From Hypomesus transpacificus (taxonomy: Eukaryota; Chordata; Actinopteri; Osmeriformes; Osmeridae), in the NCBI RefSeq assembly GCF_021917145.1, contig NC_061066.1:4316782-4380781 (forward strand): a DNA stretch of 64,000 bases, in the 5' to 3' direction. The notes under the pieces were generated by a model that searched no databases, had not been told where the DNA came from, and was given only the letters and a program-made list of their open reading frames with translations. How positions within the stretch are numbered: the stretch's first letter is position 1; every line of letters starts with the position of its first letter. Below, piece by piece: positions 28,001 through 39,360 of this stretch. The position numbers and the translations under genes were made by a program.

Positions 28001-29349
28001 ATCTCTTACTTTGATTTTCCAATGTGGCTGGAGAGAAATATCTGCAGAAACTAGCTACATGTTGGAAACCCCCCCCTCCCCGCAAAAGTACCTTCCCAAC
28101 TATAGGGACTTTGACCTTTGGCAGCCATTTTAACAAGAAGACACTCCTCCTGCCAAGCTTCCTGGAAAGCACTAAACGGCAGTGAGAGTAAGGAGGGGGC
28201 CACCCTTTGGCAACGGCCGCCAAGGAAAACAAGCACAAAGTCCTGTCTGCTCCTGTATAAATTTATGACAGATAATTGGCAGGGCACACCTCTTCTCCTG
28301 GCTGTGGCAGCAGCTGAAAGCCACAGGCCAGGGTCCAGTCAAGACGCAAGCTTTCAACTCTGCGATAAGAGACAGACGCCGGTCACATGCTCTCCTGACT
28401 CGGGTCTTCCACAGAGGAGATAAAAAGCCATCTTACATTTCACTTACATTTAGTCATTTCGCCGACGCTCTTGTCCAGAGCGACTTACAGTAAGTACAGG
28501 AACATTCCCCCCGAGGCAAGTAGGGTGACGTGCCTTGCCCAAAGACACAACGTCATTTGGCACGGCGGGGAATCGATCCAGCAACCTTCTGATTACTAGC
28601 CCGACTCCCTCACCACTCAGCAATCCGACTCCCTTAAAAAGATATGGCTGCTGATGATCATTAGGTCTATGTCACCATAGAAACAAGGTTTTTTATTTTT
28701 TACATGAGAACCATGGCTTAGGCTTATCGGTATAGCCTGGCTGTATGGTACAGCTCAACTACTTTCTGTTAGTTGCTAGCCAGTTGCCAGCAAAGCCAAG
28801 AGGCCAGTGACCTTTGTGCTAAGGGCAGTAGGATTCAAGCTAATCACTTAACCCACAGACGCTTGGTGGGAAAGAACTTATGGAGAAAAGAAAGAAAGAA
28901 TGAAAGAGTGAGGTCCATCATTGTTGCCAAGACAACGTGTCCTCTTTTGCCATCATGGTATCATGAGGGATACAAGAAAGACACAGACACACATAATAGA
29001 ATTTGCCTAATTATTCTAAGATGTTTTATGAAAGGCTTTCCTTCACAGGCTAAATTATACTTTTAAGTGAATCAGTCTTTTATGTCTCCAATCCAACTTC
29101 CTTCATTCTAGGACATTTGAATGAGCCTTTTCTTTGCTTCTTTTCTGCCAAAAATCTCTGGGGAACGAGCCAGCAAATGGTTTTCATTACATTTTTCCTA
29201 GAAAGGAGGATGTTGTGAGTACGTGTCTGACCTCGGTGCCTGTATCGAGAATGGATGCTAGTTTAATGGTAAGTGGGTCTGAAACACAGTCTCTGTCTCT
29301 CTCTCAGTCTCTCTCTCAGTCTCTCTCTCAGTCTCTCTGTCTGTCTCTG

Positions 29350-29380
<31 letters not shown>

Positions 29381-31542
29381 CTGTCTGTCTGTCTCTCTGT
29401 GTCTGTCTCTCTCTCTCTGTCTGTATCTTTCTGTCCGTCTCTGTCCGTCTCTCTTTTGCACGCACGCACACACAGTATATGTTGTGAGCTGTAACCCGCA
29501 GTTTTTGTTCAGTTCCATTGTCTTGAAGAAACGTGTTAAAGCGGTCATTGTATAGGGTATTTCACACTGTTCCTTAAAGGAGTCATTGACTGCAAAACCA
29601 AGTTTTTCGTAGAATAACGATAGTTTGGTGGGTAAAATGGACATACAGTGAACCTCCAAGTCCCATTGACACCTCTTTCCTCTACAAATCTCACAATAAA
29701 AAATGTAGCTGTTAAACGGTCTGTTTCCAGAAAGGCTCCACCTTTTTGGCTCTGGTCTGTACCTTTGTCACGCCGCAAAATTTAGATCTCAGACACTAGT
29801 TTAGCTGCGCGCTGCTCTGTGTACTTCCACGGGAATTACAAAGAAAGTTTGGAAGTTGAAAAGAAGGATTTTAACACAAGCCGCTGTTACTGAAAAGAGG
29901 TGCTGTTCCGACCGTATGCTTATCACAAACGCAAGTTGCAAGTATGCACCCTGTGAAATAGCACTAGTATAAAACAAGAGATGTTCTCCCTTTTATAGTA
30001 TGCTCATGAATATATAGATGAGCTGCGAGCTGATTGGTTGTTTTACAACAAGTGAAGCTGCGGAGCAAAGACGCAACATAGCCAAACATGCATTGTGAAT
30101 TGTAGATTTACATGACAACACAGATTATTTATTAGAATTAAACAGTCAGGAAAATGAAATAACGTTCGCCCCATTGCCAATAAACTAAATCATCACACAT
30201 TCTACCTATGCTAGAGATACAGGAGATGTTAGCATTGCTAATAACTGTTCAAAAATCATAGCCTACATACATTTACATTTAGTCATTTAGCAGACGCTCT
30301 TATCCAGAGCGACTTAAACAAAGTAAAAGAACATTCTCCCTGAGGCAAGTGGGTGAAATGCCTTGCCCAATGACATAACGTCATTTTTCACAGCCAGGAA
30401 TCAAACCGGCAACCTTCAGATTACTAGCCCGATTCCCTAACTCAGCCACCTGACTATAATTTTAGGGTTGTGATGAGCATACAGTCGTAACAGCACCTTT
30501 CTTTAGCAACAGCAGATTAGCAAATCCTGCTTTAAATTGTCCAAGGTTTTCAAAACTGTCTTTGGTGAAAAGGTTCGAGCAAATTAATAATTGAGTTTCG
30601 AACTTCGCAGCGATCTTCTTATAGACAAACATCAGCCATGCCCGTTGAGTGTTTGGTTCCTTGGGAAGACTATGAAAAGTGTCAGCATTCCCTGTACAGC
30701 CTGGAACACTGCATTTACGATTGTGGTTCATTTTCAATATCCTTGAAAAACTTCCAAACTTTCTTCTTTGTAATTCCTGTGGAAGTACACAGAGCAGCGT
30801 GCAGCTAAACTAGTGTCTGAGATCTCAATTTTGGGGCGTGACAAAGATACAGACCAGAGCCAAAAAAGGTGGCGGCACCAAACTGACGTCAGTTCGGTGG
30901 CTTTTTCAAAACTGACCGTTTTACAGCTAAATCTTTTGAATTGTGAGATTTGTATAGGAAAGAGGTGTCAATGGACTTTGAGGTTCACTTTTTACAGCTA
31001 AATCTTTTGAATTGTGAGATTTGTATAGGAAAGAGGTGTAAATGGACTTTGAGGTTCACTGTATGTCCATTTTACCCACTGAACTGTCGTTATTCAACTT
31101 TGACAAGGTAAACTCGGTTTTGCAGTTAATGACCCCTTTAAACATATTAACTGAAATACCCAGGGTGATTAGACTGTCAGGCAATGCCCTGTTGCATGCA
31201 CACGAATACATTGACTAAAGAATATGCCTCACTTGTTAAACTTATCTCATGTGCATTTGTGTCCAGATCTTGGAGTAGTTTGTCTTTAATCCAGATGAAC
31301 TCCTCCTCCAGAGACTGCAAAAAAGTGTCAAAAGCTTGCGGGCCTCGGGTGGGGAGGATATCCAGCAGCCTCAGTGTCTTCTTCTTGTTTGTTATTTGGG
31401 CCTGTATCTCTTCTACGTGATTCTCTGTTAAAATATTTTCTTGATAAAGAAAATGGACGATAGTGTCGCCAATTAAAAGCTGATTCGACAAGTCTAGGCG
31501 ATGTTTTCTCAGCACTTCTTTATGTGTCTGGTCCATGTTCAT
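25081..31542 (-). CDS. cradd: CRADD/RAIDD, CARD plus death-domain adaptor
   Basis: An adaptor linking PIDD1 (through its death domain) to caspase-2 (through its CARD) in the PIDDosome. There are two coding exons. Exon 1 (31,233-31,542) holds the CARD, with ILTENHVEEI and LLDILPTRGPQAFDTFL. Exon 2 (25,081-25,376) holds the death domain, with VPSDRQLSRLASRLGPQWE, YRCRADHP and LVQWRQ. The donor GTGAGG lies at 31,232 and the acceptor CTCCTCCAG ends at 25,377. Both junctions are phase 1, so the frame joins cleanly. Two in-frame ATGs exist; the second (31,536) has the better Kozak context and gives 199 aa, the length I recall for human CRADD. The 5.86 kb intron contains a Kolobok-like element and SINEs. 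It lies next to socs2 in the same orientation, as in mammals. Confidence 0.93.
28432..28634 (-). mobile_element. tRNA-derived SINE (cradd intron)
   Basis: The same family as the copy at 13,809, with the tRNA-like head at the high-coordinate end and the TTTACAT-type tail at the low end. It carries scattered substitutions, for example CATTTCGCCGACGCTC in the tail. It is near full length. Confidence 0.8.
29287..29458 (+). repeat. (CTCTGT)n / (CTGT)n microsatellite
   Basis: An imperfect pyrimidine-rich CTCT/CTGT repeat in the cradd intron. It produces the serine/leucine-rich and arginine/glutamate-rich open frames that overlap it. Confidence 0.85.
30265..30455 (-). mobile_element. tRNA-derived SINE inside the Kolobok-like element
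   Basis: The same SINE family. Its tail words (ACATTTACATTTAGTC) are at the low-coordinate end and a degraded tRNA-like head is near 30,450. It lies between the two inverted arms, so it was inserted after the DNA transposon. Confidence 0.75.
30462..30731 (-). pseudogene. THAP-domain remnant of a transposase
   Basis: An 89-residue minus-strand frame starting at an ATG. It shows KCSVPGC, then FHSLPKEP, RAWLMFV and a CSNLFTKDSFEN segment. This is the order of the THAP zinc finger (C-x4-C, the proline/FHSLPK stretch, the tryptophan, then CSxHF). The histidine of the last motif is leucine here, so zinc binding should be lost. The rest of the transposase is missing. Confidence 0.65.
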
Positions 31543-34500
31543 GAAGCGAGACCTCGAAATACTGATGGTGTAAGATATCGAAAGAACAGCTTACTTTTCA
31601 ATAGCCTTTTATTTTTGTTCTTGACCTTAGGACGTGGACTATTAGCCAAAGCATTACACAATATGTAGTGTGTAAGCTGTCACCTATCATTCTTCGGTAC
31701 TTGTTTAAGTAGTAGTAAAGTCGCTGGGAATCGTTCTTGAGTTTGTTTGCCGACAGTAACCTACGATCCTTTCTACATTTCGTAAAGGGTCTGCTCAAGC
31801 AATGTTCGTCGAGAAACGTTACTCCCCGGAACCATTATTTGCTGAATTTATTAAGTATTTATTAAGTATTTTAAAGGTCGTCACGAAAAATGTACATGCA
31901 TATATTAATGCAAATGATTGAAAAGATATTTAAGGAAACGAGTGCGACAGCAAATTGAGTTTTTAACACACACAAAAATCCTGTCTGCAAACACTTTTTT
32001 TCTTCGACATTAACAAAATGTTGTCGATTTTAACTTTAGTTTTTTATTGTTGTATTTACAGAAAAAAATATTTGTTTGGTTTCTATAGATAAAACTGAGC
32101 GGTAGGCTCGCAGAAAAGTGTTCAGTTGGAGTTGGAAAAGTTGACCTGCATGTGATAAGCTTACAGTCTAGCGAAATTAAAATGAGAGTTAACCTTCCAA
32201 CAGACCTGTATTCTATCCGATCTACTACTTTGTGTGTCCCCTTAGCTCAATACACAGGAAAAGATGATGTAAAGCCGATAGGTCTACCTAAAACTCTAAA
32301 GTTTGTAGGCTACTTTAACATGAAAGTTTATTGATAGTTGATCCCAACGATGAAACAAAGCCAAAGGATGTGACCATGCCTAGGGTCACTCCCATGTATG
32401 CATCATCCCACAATATTCAGAGTGTCTGAAAGATTAGATAAAATCACGATAACTCTGACTGGCGCAACCGTCCTTTTGTCCAGGATGGCAGTTATCAGGG
32501 AAGTTCTTTTCATAAAAGCCTACAGTGTTAGGATACTGTATTTGACTCTCAAATGGGGATGAGGGGAAAGTAAACCAGTTGGACAGGACACGGGAAAGGT
32601 TGGAAATGACCCCATGGTACCTTAAAGCCTCTTACAATACAACACAGACAAACACTTTACTGTGGAAGTATGTGATGATATAACTTTTGCACTCAACACT
32701 GATCTCCATTGGAAAAAAGGAATCAGTGCAGACATACACTTTATTGCCAAAAGTATTCACTCGGCTATCCAAATCATGGAATTCAGGTGCACAAAGCAAG
32801 GACCATAAAAACATGGATGAGCGAGGTTGGTGTGGAAGAACTGGCCTGCACAGAGTCCTGACATCAACCCGATAGAACACCTTTGGGATGAATTAGAGCG
32901 GAGACCGCAAGCCAGGCCTTCCCGTCCAACATCTGTCTGACCTCACAAATGTACACTCCTAAACCTTGTGGAAAGCCTTCCTAGAAGAGTTGAAGCTGTT
33001 ATAGCTGCAAAGGGTGGCCCAACATCATATTAAATCCTATGGTTTCACTCACGTTCATATTCGTGTAGGCAGACAAGCGTATACTTTTGGCAATATAGTG
33101 TATCTTGTTGCCAGTAATTGTTAAATAACATGTACAAGCTTGTAATGGCTTTGAAATAGTTTAAACTCAACAAGCAAATGTTACCTCAATGTTACTTCTC
33201 TACAGACAGTATCAGATTACTGTCTAGAAACTTCCATTAAGCACCGCATGCTTCACCCTGTGAGTAATATGGCATGGCTATCAGCCTAATGCATCATGAA
33301 GCATAATAGTGTAGTAAAATGCATTGTTTCTTAATTTTGAGGCCTGATTAGGAGGAGATTATGGATCAGTTTTAGAAAAAGACTGGATACTAGTTCAGCT
33401 TTCTTAACCCAAGACATGTACATAATAAAAATCCCTATGTAGTTCCTATGTAGTAGAATGTTCACTGGACAGAAATTACTTGTAGTTGTCTAACTTTAGT
33501 TGATTGTGTCCTAATATGTGAAAAAGGGTGATATTTCATATGCTTTTAATGATGACATCAGACGTTGTGTCCCAACTCGATTTCTATATAGCAATTTAAG
33601 ATAGCTAGCATTCCTATCTTTTGACAGCCAATATTAGAATGTTGTCATTTTCAGTGTCTGCATGTGGACATCAATCTCTATTGACTGATGATCGTGGTGA
33701 TTCTCCTTCTAAAGTCTAGAATGTTTGGTATCACTGTGTTGTTCAGACTTCCTGGTATCAGCTCCTGTTGTCCCATCTCCACCAGAGCATGGGTCTGTAG
33801 AGCAGCCATACAGTCACAGAGAAATATATTCAGCAGTCAGACAGTAAAGTAAATGAGTAGGTGATGGGCAGTAGATCTCCTCAACAAAACAGTTGATTGA
33901 GGTGCAAACAAGATGTACATACCCTATCTGTTTGAATCGTAAATGGTTTGGTGATTTAGCATGTCATGTACATATCAATTTAACTGAAGTATAGACCACG
34001 TACAATGACGATGAGAAGTACCACATCAAGGCGTGACTGGGCAGCTGTATTGTTTGGAACTTAAAACAGCCTTTCGGAAGCCCATCCAAAACGGGTTCTT
34101 ATCAAAACCTATAATTAGCGGAAGTGGGATTCTCAGAAGAAGAGCCTGTAAACAGAGAGCTGCAGTAAAGCATCACTGTAGTCAAAATGTCCATTCTGAG
34201 GCCTGGCCAGAACAGTCTGTTGGAATGGTATGTGAAAAATGGTCCCCATCAACATGACCTGGGGGGCTGGGATCCATTCTCCACTGTTTTATATAATTCC
34301 ATGTAACGTGTATTGCACAAATCCACTCCAATATAAGACGGACTGTTTCCGTCTTGGTACTGCTTCACCATACCCTTTAGTAAGTAGAAAACTAAATGAA
34401 CAGAGAGATTTTGAGTACAGTCTGATCCAAACTAATAGGATTTATTTTGTTACTTTTTTTTTGTCATCCGCAGAGTAAAAATACACTTGGGATTAAGCAC

Positions 34501-34905
34501 CATCTGAAGGATTTAATAGCACAATAAGTTTGTTTGTTTGTTGTTGAAACTGTTAGCAAACACTGGGGCTTACTGGCAGCGTGTACAAATGAGAAACAAT
34601 TTGCAGCAGGGACAACAAAGAATTATATTCAATTAATCACCTGCCTGAGTAAATAGGAGACTGGGCAATTAGGGTCTTTCATGCTTTTGAATATGTGTTT
34701 TCTGAAGGAAACACCATAGGATACAATCATACAATCATCATTAAAATACCCACATTCAACTAGGCTTAAATTGAATTCACAAATCTCAAATGTGTCCTGT
34801 TTTATCACAGCCATAAGGCAGCTGGCGAGGACAAGTTTGACAAACCAAGTGTAAAAAACAAGTCTAGGTATACTGTACTGTACATGCATGTTCTGTTGAT
34901 CAAAT
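31543..34905. other. cradd-socs2 intergenic region
   Basis: This holds the cradd 5' flank, a short mariner remnant at 32,737-33,100, and AT-rich sequence to the 3' end of socs2. I see no other gene. Confidence 0.45.
32737..33100 (+). mobile_element. Internally deleted Tc1/mariner element
   Basis: The ends are short inverted repeats: CACTTTATTGCCAAAAGTAT on the left, and CACTATATTGCCAAAAGTAT as the reverse complement of the right end. Both are flanked by TA. Near the middle one plus-strand frame reads WPAQSPDINPIEHLWDELER, the region of the third catalytic residue in Tc1/mariner transposases. The rest of the gene is deleted or scrambled. Confidence 0.8.
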
Positions 34906-34914
34906 TATCTTTTT

Positions 34915-34926
34915 TTTATTTTTATT
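34915..34926 (-). terminator. socs2: Probable socs2 polyadenylation signals
   Basis: Two adjacent AATAAA hexamers on the minus strand about 640 bases past the socs2 stop codon, which would give a 3' UTR of roughly 650-670 bases. Confidence 0.45.
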
Positions 34927-35564
34927 ATTGACAAGAGTGTGACAGAAAAATCTATACATTGCTTGCACTTTGTCATCACCATAAATGGGGAAAAATAAAA
35001 ACATTTTTTTATGATTAAAGTACAAAAGAAATGACATAATATAGATTTTGACAAATTCACAACCAATGTAGACAGACACACAGACAGTCAGCCAGACACC
35101 CATGTCTCAGACATTAAAAGGCAGAGTCTGTATGACTGAAACCGAACTCAAGAAACTCAACCCAGGTTTCCAAGTGAAATACTGCAGGGAAAACACTTCG
35201 GCTTCAAAACATTTGCTCCCCTTTCGGAGATGACAAACACGACCCCTGACCCCGAACCCTCGTACGACAGTCCCAGCTCTTACACCCTTATTTACTTACC
35301 CTCTCTTATATCTGTAGCAAACAAGAGGTAGGATATAATATGAGAGAACACCTAAAACAGCATTACTGACCACCCCCCCCCCCCCCTGCTTGTACTGTGC
35401 ATTCTACCACAAGATCCATTTACACCTAGGCTGAATTTAAAGGATTGGGGCTGGAGATTGGAGTTAAGTCCTTTGGGTACCATGCACGCCACGTTGCTGA
35501 ACTCCACTCTGGTCCACTCAGTTAGTTGAGTGTAGTCGGTAGACTGGTCCTATCTTTAGCAGTC

Positions 35565-37530
35565 TCATACATTGTAAGAGTAATCTGTCAGGTAGTCTTT
35601 GAGCCTGTTGGGCAACGGCAGCCCCTGCACTTGCCTGGTGGCCTTGTTGATGGCGACCCTACAGAGGTGCTGTAGCGATGGTGTGGCGGTGTACACCGGC
35701 TTGGTAAGGAGCAGCTGGACTGTGCCGTTGACCGGTGCCAGGGGCTGCGACAAGCCCTTGTTGCTAGTCCTGGACAAGTGCACATAGTGCTCCACTAGAT
35801 GGACAACGCTGTCAAACTGCTTGAGCTTTGGTTTAATCAGAACCACAGAGTCCAGTTTGAACTTGCCCTTCTTGAACACAATGCGCAGGTTGGTGGGTCC
35901 GGCGGAGGTCATGGCTGAGATGGTGAACAGGTAGTCCCTCTGGGAACTGTCCCGCACCAGGAACGTGCCCTCTGTAGCGTCCTGGAGGATCTCTTTGGCT
36001 TCGTTGGCGGTTAAGCTTCCCCAGTACCAGCCTGAATAAGGCAAATACACACACACACTGCATCAGCCTCATTTACTAGCCACCTCTGCTGGTTTGAAGT
36101 CCCCACACACGATTTCCATTCATCAAGGGAGATTATTTTTGCAGCCTTTTATTTATGAAACCAGCGTTGCCTTTGCCGTCCAACCCCTGTATTTTGGTTA
36201 GAGCGCCAGAACTACGGTGCTAGTTAGGGAAAATACTGTGATAAGGTAGGAATAGAAACTATTATTTTGCTTTCTTTGTTTAGGTCGTGCCCAGACCCTT
36301 TTTCCCTGCACGTTTATTTGAACAGTTAATAAAGTGTTAAACGAGTTGGCCTTACTTCCCTTGTTTTGCACCGCGACTCCATATCTCACTCATCCGGTCC
36401 TAAGGTTCTTACGCACAGTGGGGATTTGCGTTCTCTCTTTCGGGAGGCGTGCGTAAAAGTACATATCCTTTGGAACGCAAGCCAGTAAAACAATGAGTGG
36501 TAAATTGAAATGTGTGAGAGTGCTGGCTGCAGTTCTACTGCAGCAGCTGTGGTCTGGTCCTCTTTCTCCCTTCTCCCTCACACTGGCCCCTTCACACCCT
36601 CACCCCAAAATGGACGACGCTCAGACGTCTCCACCTTTAACAGGAGAGCAAAAGTAAATCCTAACCCTATATAGATGTAGTGGGGTGTAGACTCATCTCG
36701 AAGGACACAAACGTTTTAGAGTATTATCAATGAGAATGAAGGAAATACAGCAATGCCATGTAATTAATGAAGATGAAAGTCAGATCTTTAGAAACTAATT
36801 AAGACACATTTTGCAACATGGTTGCTAGCTGAATTAGTGCTTCTGATAGCCTAATTCGGTCACCTTAAATTCCGCACATGCAAATTCTACACCTCCACAT
36901 ACATGGGGTCTGATTCTGCATACTGACATTCAGCTTCAGAATATAAAGAAACTTACATTCATTTGCACTGTTACTGAGAAACACATTTCACCTCTGGTAT
37001 AAAATGTCATGTAATTTGTCAAATTGATGGAATAAAAAAAAGAATCTCAATGCATGTTGAAAAAAATGCGTGTAGCCTACATGATTAATATGCATCTTCA
37101 ATCAATTTAGGCTCAACGGCCTGCGTACAACAACTCAATAGTCAACATGGTATGCTAGATTGCACGCATTATTCTAATTCTCAGTCTCAAACTTACAACA
37201 CCGTTGGTTAAGCATTTATACTACTTTGTTAAGACTTTAACTTCCTTCTCCGTTATTAATTTAATGCATGGCAACTTTAATATCTCATTAGATGACCATT
37301 CTTGTTCCAGTTTACGTAGGCCTACAGCCTTTTTTGTGTCACATATTGCTTTCACATGCTGTGAAAGTGAAAATAATAAGTTAACAATAAATAACATCCA
37401 TACCTGTGTTTCTAAGATCTTTCATAGCTGAAGCAATTCGACTCTCGTCAGATTCTACAACTCCAGACTCATTGTCGGATCGTCTCTCATTTTCGAGGGT
37501 TTCCGTTGATTCTGATGACTGGCAGGTCAT
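35565..37530 (-). CDS. socs2: Suppressor of cytokine signaling 2
   Basis: A feedback inhibitor of growth-hormone/JAK-STAT5 signalling and substrate receptor of an Elongin BC-Cul5 ubiquitin ligase. Coding exons are 37,404-37,530 and 35,565-36,031. The donor GTATGG follows the first and TTATTCAG precedes the second, both phase 1, giving 197 aa (198 in human, from memory). The SH2 domain runs from about residue 44 (GWYWGSLTANEAKE), with the phosphotyrosine-binding arginine in GTFLVRDSS (Arg69). The C-terminal SOCS box has SLQHLCRVAI (BC box) and LPLPNRLKDYL (Cul5 box). NLRIVFKKGKFKLDSV and the ending DYSYNV favour SOCS2 over CISH. The chosen start, MTCQSSES, aligns with the human start. The frame stays open 38 codons further upstream without an ATG. 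Confidence 0.94.
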
Positions 37531-37541
37531 TGGAGAACCGC

Positions 37542-37662
37542 CTAGCTTAACGCCAAATACATCCGACAAAGGTTGATTAAAGTCCTCGAAGGACAGACAC
37601 AGCTGCTCCAGTTTTTCACTGCAATGGCCAGTTTCGGCCCCCGTTCACATTAAGTAACTGAC
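37542..37662 (-). other. socs2: socs2 5' UTR segment with two short uORFs
   Basis: An acceptor (TATTACAG) ends at 37,663, so the first coding exon starts in the leader. It contains a minimal start-stop ATGTGA at 37,645-37,650 and a six-codon uORF (37,562-37,542) that ends 11 bases before the main ATG. Confidence 0.55.
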
Positions 37663-38099
37663 CTGTAATATAAAAATATTAAAAATATTAAAAAAACGTA
37701 ATAGCCTATGTTTTTCGTTATCATGGTTGACACTTATATTGACATGTATAGTAACCGATTAATATGATACACAGATGATGTAAGCTAATGTAGCCTAATT
37801 ATGGAAGGTTATTAGACTCTTTATTCAAATGTAAATGCATTTTTTTAAATGGCAATTCAATGTGCAAAGGACCAATGCAATCTGCAATTCCAATGGTTAA
37901 ATATTTGTCAAATTTTGCTTGAAATTAAAAATCACACAAACGGCTCTGGCCGTTCCCCAGCTCTCTCAATACCGTGATGTGTTTCTCTCACTTTTTTATT
38001 GACTGGGGCAAAAAAGGCTGCAATGTCCCTTCCTCATTTCATGATGACTACTTGAAGAAGAAAAACAATGTAAAATAAATAAATATATATATTATTCAG

Positions 38100-38186
38100 T
38101 CAGCTCGGGGGCCATAGGGGGGGCCAGGGAAATTTTTCCAGGGGCACTGGCCCCTGTAGGCCCCCGTGTATAATCGCCCCTGCTTT
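38100..38186 (-). mobile_element. hAT-like terminal fragment
   Basis: Read on the minus strand it begins CAGGGGCGATTATAC and contains complementary GGGGCC-rich segments. CAGGGGCG ends are common in fish hAT elements. A related word (CAGGGGCGATTCTAGG) lies near 62,684. No transposase is present. Confidence 0.35.
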
Positions 38187-39278
38187 TGCATTAGAACTTG
38201 CACGAATCAGTGCACTGAAGTTGGTCATTTTATGTCTTGAGCTATGTTAAATTCTCTATATCTGCAGATTGATAATACTAAGTAAACGTCCGTTAGTGAA
38301 GAGGCGGACTAAACACTTAATTAAACAATAGTATTGCAGTATGTCAATAAAGGCAAATATTGAATTCAATTGTAGCCTGCTGTTGGGTTTGGATTTGAGC
38401 ACTAGCGAAATCCTTGACGAGTCACTGACATTGCATTTCCATTTTCTTTTTGCTCCAAAAAGAGCGTGCTGAGAAGTAAATGATAATGCAATAGACGGGG
38501 GCGCTGTTTCGCTGCCCCACATTGAATTCCCTTTTGACAAATGCTTTGTCATTTAAATAAAGAGTCGAAAAAACCTTGTCAATATAAAATGTAATGTAAT
38601 AAGCATTCATTCATTCAAAAAAAAATAATAATAATTAAAACAGAATTGAGCATTGCATTGTCATTTTCATATTGAATTAGCATTTGACAACTGCTTTTTC
38701 ATTTGAATTGCAGATTGCATTGCCACTTTGCACATTGAAGTACTAGGCTATTTGAAAAATGCAATGCCATTTGAATATAGAGTCTAATAAAGATTTTAAT
38801 AAACTTCCATAGGCTAACATGCACTATATGTAACTGTTTTGATCGTCAACTAGGGCAAGGATGTGAGCGCAAAACTCGAGCGCACCGGAGCGGTGCGTAT
38901 GCCGTTCTGTATGCATAGTAAGACGCCATTACACAAGAATGGTATAGCCTATATATTCTTGCATATTGAACACGATGGCAAAATATAGTTTGTTCGTTAA
39001 TTAGCAAAAAAAAAGAAATCTACACAATCTAAATATACCATGACATTAGTATTTATTTTGTATTATCCGCCAATAGATCTGAACGTTCTCAATTTGGGAC
39101 TTGTTGTATCATAGAATACAGAATAGACTGCACGGCTAAAAATGACAGCTACCATAATAACCACGTGTGTACGTAGTTGGATTCTCATTGTCACACAGCT
39201 TAAAATGTTATCAAATAAATAGGCTACTCTATCTTTAAAAAAGAAATTGTAGAGTGAAAAGTAAATTGTTTTTCTTAC

Positions 39279-39360
39279 CCCGTAAATGGAACGACGGCCA
39301 AGCAACTGCTCCGGTTTGCGCTTCCCTGACACCGATTTCAATGTAAACTAGCTTAAATTA
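39279..39360 (-). other. socs2: Probable socs2 5' UTR exon 1 (3' part)
   Basis: A strong donor, GGGGTAAG, occurs on the minus strand at 39,278. It follows GC-richer sequence (CCGGAGCAGTTGCTTGGCCG) and pairs with the acceptor at 37,663. The transcription start is not determined; the upper boundary given is approximate. Confidence 0.45.

Larger units (their letters stand above)
29578..31137 (-). mobile_element. Kolobok-like DNA transposon, defective, TTAA target sites
   Basis: TTAA flanks both ends (29,574-29,577 and 31,138-31,141). The ends are inverted: the left begins AGGAGTCATTGACTGCAAAA and the reverse complement of the right begins AGGGGTCATTAACTGCAAAA. Similarity between the arms continues inwards for about 300 bases (29,578 to about 29,880 against about 30,740 to 31,137). 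Inside are a THAP-type zinc-finger remnant on the minus strand and a later SINE insertion (30,265-30,455). The TTAA duplication plus THAP domain fits the Kolobok superfamily. piggyBac also uses TTAA but has no THAP. No catalytic domain is left, so the copy is non-autonomous. Confidence 0.7.
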
